DNA of 64,000 bases, from positions 36,383-100,382 of the forward strand of contig SIAI01000009.1 of the NCBI GenBank assembly GCA_009691855.1, written 5' to 3'. This document shows positions 52,418 through 61,944 of the stretch, in pieces. The first letter of the stretch is position 1. Every line of letters starts with the position of its first letter. The translations under genes were made by a program, and so were the position numbers. This stretch comes from Planctomycetota bacterium. GTDB lineage: Bacteria > Planctomycetota > UBA1135 > GCA-002686595. Below the pieces are notes generated by a model. The model worked only from the letters and a program-made list of their open reading frames with translations. It did no database searches and had not been told where the DNA came from.

Positions 52418-53667
52418 GCCTCGCCACGGTCTCCACTGGCGCTCTGTTGGTCCTGATCTCGACCGTGGCCTGGCGCGAAGGCGCCGGCGACGCGCCTGGA
52501 GGAGCGGCGGCGCCCGCGCCCAAGAACGTGATCCAGATCCAGGCCAAGGAGATCTGGACGGCGGGCGGCCAGCGCGTCGCGAACGGCGTGCTGATCGTGG
52601 CCGATGGGCACGTGCGCTCGATCGGTGGCGAGCGCGACATCGATCCCGCTCAGCCGCTGTGGAAGCACGACGGCATCCTTACCGCCGGCCTGATCGCCTG
52701 CGGAACCGCGAGCGGAGCGCGCGGCGAGCTGCAGGACGACACGCGCTCGGTGATGGAGGCCGCGCACGCGGCCTACGCCTTCGATGCGCACAGCCAGGAC
52801 TTCGCTCGCGCGCTGGCCGCCGGCATCACCGCCGTTTCGATCCAGCCTGGACCGGAGAACCTGGTCGGTGGCTTCGCGTGCGTGGTCAAGACGGCGAACG
52901 GGCGCGTGGTGTCGCCCGAGTCGACCCTGGCCCTGTCGCTCTCGGCCGCGACTCTCGGACGCTCGACGACGCAGGGCGGGTTCCAGTTCGGCGCGAGCGA
53001 GGAGGACGGCCTGGCCCGTGCCGACGGCGGTCCGGAGAGCTCCGCACGCACCCAGCGTGGCACGCGCGAGCCGACCAGCTACGCGGGCGCGCTGGCGTTG
53101 CTGGACAAGCTCTTCGCGCGCAACGAAGGCCCCTTCGCCCGCGCCGCGCGCGGCGAATTGCCCGTGACGATCGAGGCCTGGGACCGCCACGAGGTCCTGC
53201 GCGCCGCGCAGTTCGCCCATGCCCACAAGCTCAACGGCGCCATCCGCGGGGCGCCGCTCGCCGGCGATCCCGATGTGTTGGCCGCGCTGAAAGAGAGCAA
53301 GCTGGGCGTGATCGTTGGACCCTACGCCGCCGATCAGACCCGGCCTTCGCTGGAGAGCGTGAAGCGCCTGGCCGAGGCCGGCGTGCCGGTGGCCTTCGCC
53401 CTCGACGCGCCCGGACACGCGCCGGAGGAGCTGCGCCTCTCGGCCGTGCGCGCGCTCGCGGCCGGCGCTCCGCGCGAAGCCGTCTGGAAGGCCCTGACGG
53501 AGGATGCGGCGCGACTCGTCGGCGCCAGTGAGTCGCTGGGGCGCCTCGTGCCGGGTCAGGAAGCCGACTTCGTGCTGTGGAGCGGCGACCCGCTCGATCT
53601 CCAGAGTCGTGTGGTCGCCGTCTTCGTCGACGGCAGCCGCGCCTGGCCTGCTCCTTCGGCCCGCTGA
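52414..53667 (+). CDS. Amidohydrolase-family protein 2, no HxH
   Basis: This 417-residue protein has a GTG start and a hydrophobic leader (LATVSTGALLVLISTVA). The amidohydrolase frame is visible in NVIQIQAKEIWTAGGQRVANGVLIV and in the end motif ADFVLWSGDPLDLQSRVV. The HxH strand is ILTAGLIACGTASG, with neither His. Mid-region segments include LPVTIEAWDRHEVLRAAQFAHAH and LAEAGVPVAFALDAPGHAPEELR. It is likely catalytically dead. It is exported and coupled to gene 1. Confidence 0.83.
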   Translation: MSLATVSTGALLVLISTVAWREGAGDAPGGAAAPAPKNVIQIQAKEIWTAGGQRVANGVLIVADGHVRSIGGERDIDPAQPLWKHDGILTAGLIACGTASGARGELQDDTRSVMEAAHAAYAFDAHSQDFARALAAGITAVSIQPGPENLVGGFACVVKTANGRVVSPESTLALSLSAATLGRSTTQGGFQFGASEEDGLARADGGPESSARTQRGTREPTSYAGALALLDKLFARNEGPFARAARGELPVTIEAWDRHEVLRAAQFAHAHKLNGAIRGAPLAGDPDVLAALKESKLGVIVGPYAADQTRPSLESVKRLAEAGVPVAFALDAPGHAPEELRLSAVRALAAGAPREAVWKALTEDAARLVGASESLGRLVPGQEADFVLWSGDPLDLQSRVVAVFVDGSRAWPAPSAR

Positions 53668-53672
53668 TCGCC

Positions 53673-54884
53673 ATGTGGATCCTAGCCGCTAGCCTGCTCG
53701 CGTCTCTGCCCATTCCGCGCCTCACGCTCGACGGCGATGGCGACTGGACCATCCACGCCAAGGTCGTCTATCCGGTTTCGGGCAAGCCGATCGAAGACGG
53801 CGTGGTGCGCGTCGATGGCACCAAGATCGCCGCGGTCGGCAAGGGCGGTGGCGGCGATCTCGAATGCGCGGCGGTGACACCCGGCTTCGTCGATCTGGCG
53901 GTGCAGATCGACACCGGCAACGCCTCGGTCGAGCAGACCAGCGAGAGCGTCGCGCGCCTCTCGGTCGCCGGCGGGCTCGACCTGTTCTCCGACGAGTGGC
54001 GGCGCGTGCTGGAGAGCGGCGTCACCACCGCCCTGGCGCTGCCGGCCGACTTCGACGTGATCGGTGGCCTGGGCGTCGTGCTCAAGACCGGCGGTCCCAC
54101 GCTGCTGGCAGCGCGCCTGGTCAAGGGCGACGCGGTGCTGCGTGGCGCGATCGGCAGCCAGCCGAGCTCGGGCAACAACGCGCCGCGCTTCGTCGAGCCG
54201 CAGAACTTCTACTACCGCCGCCCGACCACGCGCATGGCCGTCGAGTGGGTCTTCCGCAAGGCCTTCTACGACACGCTGCAGGGCGAGGGCGCCGACGATC
54301 CGGAGGAGGCCGCCAACCAGGCCGTGCTGCGGCGCGTGCTGGCGGGCGAGTTGCCGCTCTCGATCCAGGCCAAGGCCACGCAAGACGTGCGCACGGCGAT
54401 CTACCTCAAGGAAGAGTTCAAGATCCCGTACGTCATCCTCGACTACGCGGTCGAGGCCTGGCGCGAGCCCGAGCTCTTGAAGCGCTCCGGCGTGGCGGTC
54501 GTGCTGCCGCCTTTCCCACCCGACGGCCGCCACGACGACGGCTTCGTCAACGACAGCTACTTCCTGCCGCTCGATGCGGCCGCGCAGCTGCACGAGCAGG
54601 GCGTCCCCTTTGCGCTTTCCGCCCACGGCCAGCGCGGCGCCGGCGCCAGCCTCGCCGACCAGGCCGGCCTGGCGCAGCGCGGTGGGCTCCCGTTCGAGGC
54701 CGCGCTCGCGGCCGTGACGCTCGATCCCGCGCGCATGGTCGGCGTACAGGCACGCGTCGGATCGATCGAGGTCGGCAAGGACGCCGATCTCGTGCTGTGG
54801 AGTGGGACGCCCTTCGAGCCCACCGCGCACGTCATCGGCGTGCTCCTGGACGGGAAGCTCGTGCTCGACCCGCGCTCTCGCTGA
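53673..54884 (+). CDS. Amidohydrolase-family protein 3, no HxH
   Basis: This 403-residue protein has leader MWILAASLLASLP. It shows WTIHAKVVYPVSGKPIEDGVVRV, then CAAVTPGFVDLAVQID, where the HxH is AxQ. Later segments are LPLSIQAKATQDVRTAIYLKEEF, LHEQGVPFALSAHGQRGAG and the end ADLVLWSGTPFEPTAH. It is 5 bp from gene 2. Fold retained, metal centre absent. Confidence 0.83.
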   Translation: MWILAASLLASLPIPRLTLDGDGDWTIHAKVVYPVSGKPIEDGVVRVDGTKIAAVGKGGGGDLECAAVTPGFVDLAVQIDTGNASVEQTSESVARLSVAGGLDLFSDEWRRVLESGVTTALALPADFDVIGGLGVVLKTGGPTLLAARLVKGDAVLRGAIGSQPSSGNNAPRFVEPQNFYYRRPTTRMAVEWVFRKAFYDTLQGEGADDPEEAANQAVLRRVLAGELPLSIQAKATQDVRTAIYLKEEFKIPYVILDYAVEAWREPELLKRSGVAVVLPPFPPDGRHDDGFVNDSYFLPLDAAAQLHEQGVPFALSAHGQRGAGASLADQAGLAQRGGLPFEAALAAVTLDPARMVGVQARVGSIEVGKDADLVLWSGTPFEPTAHVIGVLLDGKLVLDPRSR

Positions 54885-54906
54885 CCCCATCTCTCTCGAG
54901 AAGAAC

Positions 54907-56412
54907 ATGAACGCGATTCCCATGCGCTCGCTCGTCCGCACGCTCCTGTGCTCCGTCGCGCTCGGCGCGTTCCCCCTGGCGCAGAGCGACCAGAAGCTGA
55001 TCATCGAGGCCGGTCGCATCATGACCCAGGCCGGCCCGGACATCGAGAACGGCCGCATCCTGATCGAGGGCGGCCGCATCACCGCCATCGGCACGCAGGC
55101 GGAGGTCGAGAAGCCCTGGGATGCGCTGGTGCTCGGCGGGCCGAAGCTGGTGGCCTTTCCCGGCTTCGTCGAGGCGCACACCTCGCAGGGCATGGATCGC
55201 CCCAACGAGAACATCGACGTCGCGCCGTTCCTCGACATCCGCGACTCGATCGACCCGGTGGCCTACTTCTTCGAGGACTGCCTGCGCTATGGCGTCACCA
55301 CGATCAACGTGCAGCAGGGCGGCAACTGCGTCGTCGGCGGGCGCGGGATGATCGTGCGCCCGGTGGGCATGACGGTCGAGGAGATGACCGTGCGCCCGTT
55401 GTTCGGCATGAAGCTCTCCACGCGTCCGAAGAGCGGCAAGTCGCGCGCGACGCAGATGCAGGCGCTGCGCTTCGCCTTCGACGACCTGCGCACGTACCTG
55501 GAGGACCTGGTCGAGAAGGAGAAGGACGAGCAGGGCTACGCCAAGCGCGAGGCGCTGTTCCAGGGCCGCGACCTGGAGGCCGAGAAGGCCGAGGGGCGCG
55601 CGCTCGCCAACGCGACCTGGAAGCTCGAGGGCCTCGAGCTGATCCCGCGCGGCGCGCTGGACGAGCGTTACGCGCCGCTGGTCGAGCTGCTCGAGGGCCG
55701 CTACACGGCCTTCATCCACTGCAACGACCCGCTCGACGTCGACCACGCGCTCGAGCTCGCGCGCAAGCACGGGCTGCTGGCCAAGACCGTGCTGGTGCTC
55801 GAGGACGACTGCTGGAAGGCGGCCGAGCTGATCGCCGAGGCCGGCGTGCCGGCCGTGCTCGAGGGCTCGCTCACGCATGTCGAGCGCGACCCGATCACGG
55901 GCGTGGAGAAGGAGACCTTCGTGCCGGGCGTCCTGCACGCCAAGGGCGTGCGCTTCGCGCTGTCCTCCGAGGACCCCAACACGCGCGCGCCGGCCTACCA
56001 GGCGGCGCTGGCCGTCGGGGGCGGGCTGGATCGCCAGACCGCGCTCGACGCGGTGACCAAGGTGCCGGCCGAGATCCTGGGGCTGGGTAACGAAGTCGGC
56101 TCGCTGGAGAAGGGCAAGCTCGCCAACGTGCTGCTGTTCTCCGGGGATCCGCTGTCGATCACGGCGTGGGTCGAGCACGTGGTGATCGAGGGCAAACCGG
56201 TCTACGAGCGCGCCAAGGACCTGCGCAACAAGCACCTGCTCGAGGGCGTGCAGCCGCCCAACACCGCGCCGCCCAGCAAGGCCGACGAGGAGAAGGAGTT
56301 CGAGCAAGGCGAACACTCCGACGCCGACAAGAAGGACGCCGAGAAGGATGACAAGGGCAACGAGAAGAAGGACGACGCCAAGGACGAGAAGAAAGAGGGC
56401 GGCGGCCGATGA
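54907..56412 (+). CDS. Amidohydrolase-family protein 4, partial metal motif, acidic-basic tail
   Basis: This 501-residue protein has signal MRSLVRTLLCSVALGAFPLAQ and starts after GAGAAG. The metal strand is AFPGFVEAHTSQGMD: first His retained, second replaced by Ser. Later features are AFIHCNDPLDVDHALELARKHG and RFALSSEDPNTRAPAYQAALAVGGG, ending VLLFSGDPLSITAWVEHVV. The last about 45 residues are a Lys/Asp/Glu-rich low-complexity tail (DKKDAEKDDKGNEKKDDAKD). Catalysis would need a changed metal site. Its stop overlaps gene 5 (ATGA). Confidence 0.84.
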   Translation: MNAIPMRSLVRTLLCSVALGAFPLAQSDQKLIIEAGRIMTQAGPDIENGRILIEGGRITAIGTQAEVEKPWDALVLGGPKLVAFPGFVEAHTSQGMDRPNENIDVAPFLDIRDSIDPVAYFFEDCLRYGVTTINVQQGGNCVVGGRGMIVRPVGMTVEEMTVRPLFGMKLSTRPKSGKSRATQMQALRFAFDDLRTYLEDLVEKEKDEQGYAKREALFQGRDLEAEKAEGRALANATWKLEGLELIPRGALDERYAPLVELLEGRYTAFIHCNDPLDVDHALELARKHGLLAKTVLVLEDDCWKAAELIAEAGVPAVLEGSLTHVERDPITGVEKETFVPGVLHAKGVRFALSSEDPNTRAPAYQAALAVGGGLDRQTALDAVTKVPAEILGLGNEVGSLEKGKLANVLLFSGDPLSITAWVEHVVIEGKPVYERAKDLRNKHLLEGVQPPNTAPPSKADEEKEFEQGEHSDADKKDAEKDDKGNEKKDDAKDEKKEGGGR

Positions 56413-59390
56413 GCGCCCGCTCCCTCGGCCTGTTGCTGCTCGCGCCACTCGCGCCGTTCTTCCTGAGCGGAGCCGGACGCGAGGACGACGCGCAGGCCGG
56501 TGCTCTTGCCGCGCCCCAGGGCCGCGGTTTCGTGGCCGTCAGCGCCGGCACGATCCACCTGGTCGAGGAGGGCCGCACGCTCCACGACGGGACGATCCTG
56601 ATCAAGGGCGGCAAGATCCAGGCGCTCGGCAGCGAGCTCGAGATCCCGCCCGACGCCACGCGCGTGGACTACGGTCCCGATGCGGTGATCGTGCCGGGCC
56701 TGGTGGCCGCCTTCAGCTCCTACGCGCTGGGTTTGCCGGGCGAGCGCAGCGCCGACCCGAGCCTCAGCGCGCTCGACGCCTTCGACACCTACCGCATCTA
56801 CGCCGAAGGCCTCTCGGGCGGCGTCACCAGCGCCTACATCACGCCGGCCGAGAACCGTCTGATCGCGGGCACGGGCGCGATGGTCAAGCTCGGCGGGCCG
56901 AAGGAGAGCGCGCGCGTGCTCAACGCAACGGCCGCGATCCACGGCGCGATCGACGCCAGCGCGCGCGCAACGCCCGGCTACTGGGACCCGCCGGTGCCGG
57001 TGATGGTCGATGTCGAGCTCGGCTACGCCAAGCCGCAGCTGCCGCGCACGACCATGGGCGCCATCGTGGCCCTGGGCGAGCTGCTGGACGGCGCCGCGCG
57101 TCCCGATGATCCGACGCTGCAGAAGGAATACGGCCGGCACGCGCCGGCCGAGCTCGCGCGCCTGCTCGCCGCCAAGGTCCCGCTGCGCATCAGCGCCGGG
57201 AACGCGCCCGAGATCCGCGCGCTGCTCGAGTTCGCGGCGCAGCGCCACGTGCCCTTGATCCTCGATCGCGCCGAGGGCGCGGGCGAGCTCGCGGCCGAGC
57301 TCGCCGCGGCCGGCGTGCCGGTCGTCTTCCGCCTGCCCTTCTGGCCCAACGCGCCCGCGCTCGACCGCGGCAAGGGCGAGGACGACGCCTGGGGCGAGCT
57401 CGACGTGCCGGCCAAGCTCGTGCGCGCCGGTGCGCGCGTGGCCATCACCGGCAATGCTCCGCGCGACCTCCTGTTCGCCGCGCGCATGGCTTCGCGCGGC
57501 GGGCTCGAGCCCGCGGCGGCGCTGCGCGCGATCACGCTGGCGCCGGCCGAGATGCTGGGCGTCGCCCAGCGCGTCGGCAGCCTGCGCGAGGGCAAGGACG
57601 CGGACCTGTGCGTGCTCAACGGCGATCCGCTCGCGCCGGGGACGAGCGTGCGCGCCACCTGGATCGAGGGCGAGCTCGCCTGGGAAGTCCACGACGAGCG
57701 CAGCGCGACCGTGCTCGAGGTCGCCGAGCTGCACGTCGGCGACGGACGCGTGCTGCGCCCGGGGCAACTCTTGATGCAGGGCGGGCGCATTCTCGAGGTC
57801 GGCGAGCGCGTCAGCCACCCGCGCGGCGCGACCGTCGTGCGCGGCCGGACGTGCATGCCCGGCATGATCGACGCCTTCGGGTACCTCGGGCTCGAGGGTT
57901 CGCGGCGCGTGCCCTCGACCGACTACCTCATGGCCGCGATCGCCGAGCCCGGCGACGCCGTCGATCGCCGCGTGGCGTTGCAGGGCATCACCACGGTGGT
58001 GCTCACGCCGCGCGGGCCGAGCGAGAGCGGTTCGCCGGTGATGGCCTACAAGCCTGCCGCGAGCACGGTCGAGCGCCAGATCCTCGGCGACCCGGTGGCG
58101 CTGCGCCTGCGCTGGGACGACCCGAACCGCCTGCGCTCCGGCCTCAGCGTGAAGGCGCTGCTGGCGCGCGGCCACGAGTACCGCGGTAAGTGGCTCGAGT
58201 ACGAGGCCGCGCTGGCCAAGTGGACGCCCTCGGCCGCGCCCGCGGGCGGCGAGACGAAGACCGAGGCCAAGGACGAGAAGAAGGAAGAGGGCGCCGAGAA
58301 GGCCGCCGAATCCAAGGACGGCGAGAAGGCGGGCGAGGAGAAGAAGGACGAGCAGCCCGCCACCGAGGAGAAGAAGGACGAGAAGAAGGAGGACAGCAAG
58401 CCCTCCAAGAAGAAGAAGGACGAGAAGAAGGAGCTCGAGCCCGATCCGATCACCGGCCTGTGGACGGCCGAGGTCAAGCCGGCCGAGGGCATTCCCACGG
58501 CGCTCAAGCTGCGCCTGAAGCTCGCCAAGGCTGGCGAGAGCGCGGCGGTCGAGGGCAACCTGCGCTGCGACGCGGCCTCGCTCACGCTGGTCGAGCTCAC
58601 GGGCTGGTTCGACCGCGAGAAGAAGACGCTGACGGTCAACGGCCTCGGCAGCAAGGGCTGGGTCGAGTTCAGCGGCGAGCTGAAGGACGAGAAGCTCTCG
58701 GGCAAGCTCGTCGCCGCCGGCAAGACGCTCGAGGCGACGCTCACGCGCACCGCCAAGGACTACGTCGTCGCCAAGCGCCCCGAGCGCGTGGTCAAGAAGG
58801 ACGAGCCCGTCGCGGAGCCGAAGGGCAAGCCGCGCGAGCCCAAGCGCGACGAGAAGCTCGAACCGCTGCGCCGCGCGCTGGACGGCCAGGGCGCGATCGT
58901 GATCGAGGTCAACCGCGCGCTCGACATCGTGGCCTGCGTGGAAGCCTGCGCAGAGGTCGGCCTGCGGCCGATCCTGTACGGCGCGGCCGAGGCGCACGAG
59001 GTGCTCGACCACATCGTCGGCAAGGTCGCGGGCGTGCTGCTCGCGCCCAACGTCGTCGTGCCCGAGGCCAAGCGCGGCACCGACTACCGCACGCCCTACG
59101 CCGACCTGCAGAACGCTGGCATCAAGGTGGCGTTCCAGTCGGAGGCCGAGGAGGGCGCGATCGACCTGCCGCTGCGCGCCGCCTACGCCGTGGCGAATGG
59201 CATGAGTCCGGAGGGCGCGCTGCGCGCGCTCACCGCGGACGCCGCCGCGATGATGACCATCGAAGCGCGCGTGGGGCGTCTGGCCAGCGGGCTCGATGCC
59301 GACGTGTTGCTGCTCGACGGGCCACCGCTCGATCCGAGCACCAGCGTCCTGCGCACCTGGGTCAACGGCGAAGAAGTGGAGGCTCCGTGA
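56409..59390 (+). CDS. Double amidohydrolase protein 5, neither domain has HxH
   Basis: This 993-residue protein has leader SLGLLLLAPLAPFFLS and two amidohydrolase domains. Domain 1 has VIVPGLVAAFSSYALG and VCVLNGDPLAPGTSV-type LCVLNGDPLAPGTSV. Domain 2 begins VLEVAELHVGDGRVLRPGQLLMQGGRILEVG and has CMPGMIDAFGYLGLEG; both lack HxH. Domain 2 is interrupted by a Lys/Glu-rich stretch at about 615-680 (EEKKDEKKEDSKPSKKKKDE) and a beta-sandwich (ITGLWTAEVKPAEGIPTALKL to LEATLTRTAKDYVV). The end is ADVLLLDGPPLDPST. It overlaps gene 6 by one base. Confidence 0.85.
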   Translation: MSARSLGLLLLAPLAPFFLSGAGREDDAQAGALAAPQGRGFVAVSAGTIHLVEEGRTLHDGTILIKGGKIQALGSELEIPPDATRVDYGPDAVIVPGLVAAFSSYALGLPGERSADPSLSALDAFDTYRIYAEGLSGGVTSAYITPAENRLIAGTGAMVKLGGPKESARVLNATAAIHGAIDASARATPGYWDPPVPVMVDVELGYAKPQLPRTTMGAIVALGELLDGAARPDDPTLQKEYGRHAPAELARLLAAKVPLRISAGNAPEIRALLEFAAQRHVPLILDRAEGAGELAAELAAAGVPVVFRLPFWPNAPALDRGKGEDDAWGELDVPAKLVRAGARVAITGNAPRDLLFAARMASRGGLEPAAALRAITLAPAEMLGVAQRVGSLREGKDADLCVLNGDPLAPGTSVRATWIEGELAWEVHDERSATVLEVAELHVGDGRVLRPGQLLMQGGRILEVGERVSHPRGATVVRGRTCMPGMIDAFGYLGLEGSRRVPSTDYLMAAIAEPGDAVDRRVALQGITTVVLTPRGPSESGSPVMAYKPAASTVERQILGDPVALRLRWDDPNRLRSGLSVKALLARGHEYRGKWLEYEAALAKWTPSAAPAGGETKTEAKDEKKEEGAEKAAESKDGEKAGEEKKDEQPATEEKKDEKKEDSKPSKKKKDEKKELEPDPITGLWTAEVKPAEGIPTALKLRLKLAKAGESAAVEGNLRCDAASLTLVELTGWFDREKKTLTVNGLGSKGWVEFSGELKDEKLSGKLVAAGKTLEATLTRTAKDYVVAKRPERVVKKDEPVAEPKGKPREPKRDEKLEPLRRALDGQGAIVIEVNRALDIVACVEACAEVGLRPILYGAAEAHEVLDHIVGKVAGVLLAPNVVVPEAKRGTDYRTPYADLQNAGIKVAFQSEAEEGAIDLPLRAAYAVANGMSPEGALRALTADAAAMMTIEARVGRLASGLDADVLLLDGPPLDPSTSVLRTWVNGEEVEAP

Positions 59391-60670
59391 TGCTCGCGGC
59401 TGTCGTTCTCACGCTCTGCGCCTCGGGCGAGGTCGAACCCGGCGGCGTCGGCGGCCCCGGCCTCGCGCTCCTGGCGGCCAAGATCCTCACCTGTCCCTAC
59501 GAGGGGCCGCAGTTCATCGACAACGGCGTGATCCTGATCAAGGACGGCAAGATCCAGGCGCTGGGCGAGCGCGATGCGCTGCCCGTGCCGGCCGGCTTCG
59601 AGACGCTCGACCTCGGCGCGAGCTGGCTCACGCCGGGCTTCATCGACCTGCACTGCCACGCCGCGGGCGCGAACCTCTTCGCGGGCGTCAACGACCTGAA
59701 CGACGCGGTGTACCTCACCAACCCTGGCCTGCGCGCCTCCTCGGCGGTCGAGCCGCAGGTGTGGGACATGCGCCAGGCGATCGCGGGCGGCGTCACGACC
59801 GTGCTCTACATCCCGGGCTCGGCCACGAACATCGGCGGGCAGGGCGTGCTGGTGAAGTCGGCCTTCGGTACCTACGAGGAGAACCTCGTGCGCGATCCGG
59901 GTTCGCTGAAGATCGCGCAGTGGGGCAACCCCGAGTCGTGGGGCCCGGGCGTGAACATGTCGTTCGAGAACTGGAACACGCGCCGCACCCTGCAGAAGGG
60001 CGTCGCCTATGCGAAGCGCTGGCAGGCCTTCGAGCAGAAGCAGGGCCCCGAGCCGCGCCGCAACATCGAGTTCGACGTGTTCCGCGACCTCGTCGCGAAC
60101 CAGATCGCGATCTCGGTGCACACGCAGGTCTACCAGGTGGTGCTGATGACGATCACGATGATCGCCAATGAGCTGCACTTGCCCGTGTTCACCGACCACT
60201 CCGAGGTCGGCGGCTGGCTGGCGGCGCCCGAGGCGGTCAAGGCCGGCGTGCCGGCGATCATCGGCCCGCGCAACGTGGACCACGCCTACAGCCGCGGCTT
60301 CATCAACTGGGCGCGCAACAAGCACGAGGGCACGATCGGCCTCGCCGCTGGCTGGCAGTCGCTCGGGATGAAGGACATCGGCTTCAACACCGACTCGCCC
60401 TTCATCCCCGAGGAAGAGCTGCCGGTGCAGGCCACGATGGGCGTGCGCTACGGCCTCGACGACTCCGGCCTGGCGGCGCTGCGCGGGCTCACGATCGTGC
60501 CCGCGCGCGCGGCCAAGATCGACAAGCAGGTCGGCTCGCTCGAGCCCGGCAAGGACGCCGACATCCTGGTGTGCGATGGCTACCCGGTCGACCCGCGCAC
60601 CACGGTGCGCATGGTCATCGTCGATGGCCGTCGCGCCTACGACCTCGCGCGCAACGGGCGGCGCTGGTAG
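59390..60670 (+). CDS. Amidohydrolase 6, intact metal site
   Basis: This 426-residue exported protein has LTPGFIDLHCHAAG (His88, His90), a Lys candidate in VLVKSAFGTY, His in AISVHTQ and VFTDHSEV, and Asp in IGFNTDSPFIPEEE, so the binuclear-type amidohydrolase ligands all appear present. It resembles imidazolonepropionase-like family members and is likely the first of two catalytic members of the array. Its leader is MLAAVVLTLCASG. It is closely similar to gene 7 (shared DLNDxV and NTDSPxxPEEE segments). Substrate is unknown. Confidence 0.88.
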   Translation: MLAAVVLTLCASGEVEPGGVGGPGLALLAAKILTCPYEGPQFIDNGVILIKDGKIQALGERDALPVPAGFETLDLGASWLTPGFIDLHCHAAGANLFAGVNDLNDAVYLTNPGLRASSAVEPQVWDMRQAIAGGVTTVLYIPGSATNIGGQGVLVKSAFGTYEENLVRDPGSLKIAQWGNPESWGPGVNMSFENWNTRRTLQKGVAYAKRWQAFEQKQGPEPRRNIEFDVFRDLVANQIAISVHTQVYQVVLMTITMIANELHLPVFTDHSEVGGWLAAPEAVKAGVPAIIGPRNVDHAYSRGFINWARNKHEGTIGLAAGWQSLGMKDIGFNTDSPFIPEEELPVQATMGVRYGLDDSGLAALRGLTIVPARAAKIDKQVGSLEPGKDADILVCDGYPVDPRTTVRMVIVDGRRAYDLARNGRRW

Positions 60671-60677
60671 ACGAACG

Positions 60678-61934
60678 ATGCGCGTTTCCCACGGACTGCT
60701 GCTCGGTGCGCTGCTCGCCGCCTGTCGCGCCGGTGGAGCACGCGCAGGCTCGCCCGAGTTTTCCGAACCGCTGGCGCCGCTCGCGGCGGGCGAGCAGGGC
60801 CTGGCGCTCGTGGTCGGCAAGCTGCTCACACTCGACGCCGAGCATCGCGTCTACGATCCCGGGCTGGTGCTCGTGCGCGGCGACAAGATCGCCTACGCCG
60901 GAGCGCTGGTGGACGTGCCCGCGGGTTACGAGCGCCTCGACGCGCCGACGCTGTGGGCGCACCCCGGCCTGGTGGACCTGCACACGCACATCCACTGCCA
61001 CGGCTGGGACGACCTGAACGACACCGTCAAGCCGCTCAACCCCGAGCTGCGCGCCAGGCCCACGATCGACCCGACCGAGCCCGCCCTGGCGCACGCGCGC
61101 GCGGCCGGCGTGACCACGCTGTTCGGCATCCCCGGCAGCGGCTCGTCGAACGGCGGCTTCGGCACGCTGTACAAGCCCGAGCGCGACGTCGGCTACGAGG
61201 AGGTCGTGCTGCGCGATCCGGGCGGCATGAAGGTCGCGCAGAACTTCAACCCGCAGCGCGGCGCGGGCGACGTGGGCTCGAGCTGGTGCGGCCTGGCCTT
61301 CAACCTCGAGTACCTGAACGACCGCGCCGCCAAGCTCGCCGCCACGGGCCGCAAGGACTGGGAGCTCGAGAACCTGCTCGCGGTGCATGAGAAGAACCTG
61401 CCCGTCCTGATCCACTGCGCCAGCGCCGAGGGCGTGGCCGACGCGATCCGCATGTGGAAGCTGCGCTACGGCACCCAGGCGGTCGTCTCGCACGGCTGCT
61501 GGGACGGCTGGCACGCGGCGGGCTTCGCGGCCGCGACCGGCACGCCGGTCAACGTCGGCCCGCGCGTCGAGAACCTGCTGGCCATGCGCCGCGAGGACCG
61601 CTTCGTGGGCATCGCCGCCGAATACGTCAAGGCCGGCGTCGAGCTGGTCTCGCTCAACACCGACTCGCCGATCGTGCCCGAGGAGGAGTTCTTCCTGCAG
61701 GGCACGATGTCGGCGCGGCGCGGCGGCGAGCCGTACGAGATGCTGCGCGCGCTGACCACCAACCCCGCGCAGTCGTTCCAGATCGGCGCGCGCGTGGGCA
61801 GCTTGGAGCGCGGCAAGGACGCGGACCTCGTGCTCTCGAGCGGCGACCCGCTCGATCCGCGCGCGCACATCGAGCTGGTGCTGATCGACGGCCGCGTGCA
61901 GTACTCGCGCAGCGTGGAAGGACCGACCCTCTAA
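60678..61934 (+). CDS. Amidohydrolase 7 (lipoprotein), intact metal site
   Basis: This 418-residue protein has a lipobox-like leader (LLGALLAACRAGG). The metal strand is AHPGLVDLHTHIHCHGW (His102, His104, plus extra His106 and His108), with candidate His in VLIHCASAEG and VVSHGCWDG and Asp in LNTDSPIVPEEE. Segment TLFGIPGSGSSNGGFGTLYKP follows the helical region. The ending is ADLVLSSGDPLDPRAH. It is the second apparently catalytic member, probably membrane-anchored in the periplasm, 7 bp after gene 6. Confidence 0.88.
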   Translation: MRVSHGLLLGALLAACRAGGARAGSPEFSEPLAPLAAGEQGLALVVGKLLTLDAEHRVYDPGLVLVRGDKIAYAGALVDVPAGYERLDAPTLWAHPGLVDLHTHIHCHGWDDLNDTVKPLNPELRARPTIDPTEPALAHARAAGVTTLFGIPGSGSSNGGFGTLYKPERDVGYEEVVLRDPGGMKVAQNFNPQRGAGDVGSSWCGLAFNLEYLNDRAAKLAATGRKDWELENLLAVHEKNLPVLIHCASAEGVADAIRMWKLRYGTQAVVSHGCWDGWHAAGFAAATGTPVNVGPRVENLLAMRREDRFVGIAAEYVKAGVELVSLNTDSPIVPEEEFFLQGTMSARRGGEPYEMLRALTTNPAQSFQIGARVGSLERGKDADLVLSSGDPLDPRAHIELVLIDGRVQYSRSVEGPTL

Positions 61935-61944
61935 GGTGACGCCC

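Noticed and set aside
56202..59012. 936-residue minus-strand frame with long Leu-rich stretches
   Set aside because: It is antisense to the double amidohydrolase gene; the Leu runs are the complement of Lys/Glu-rich codons, not membrane segments.
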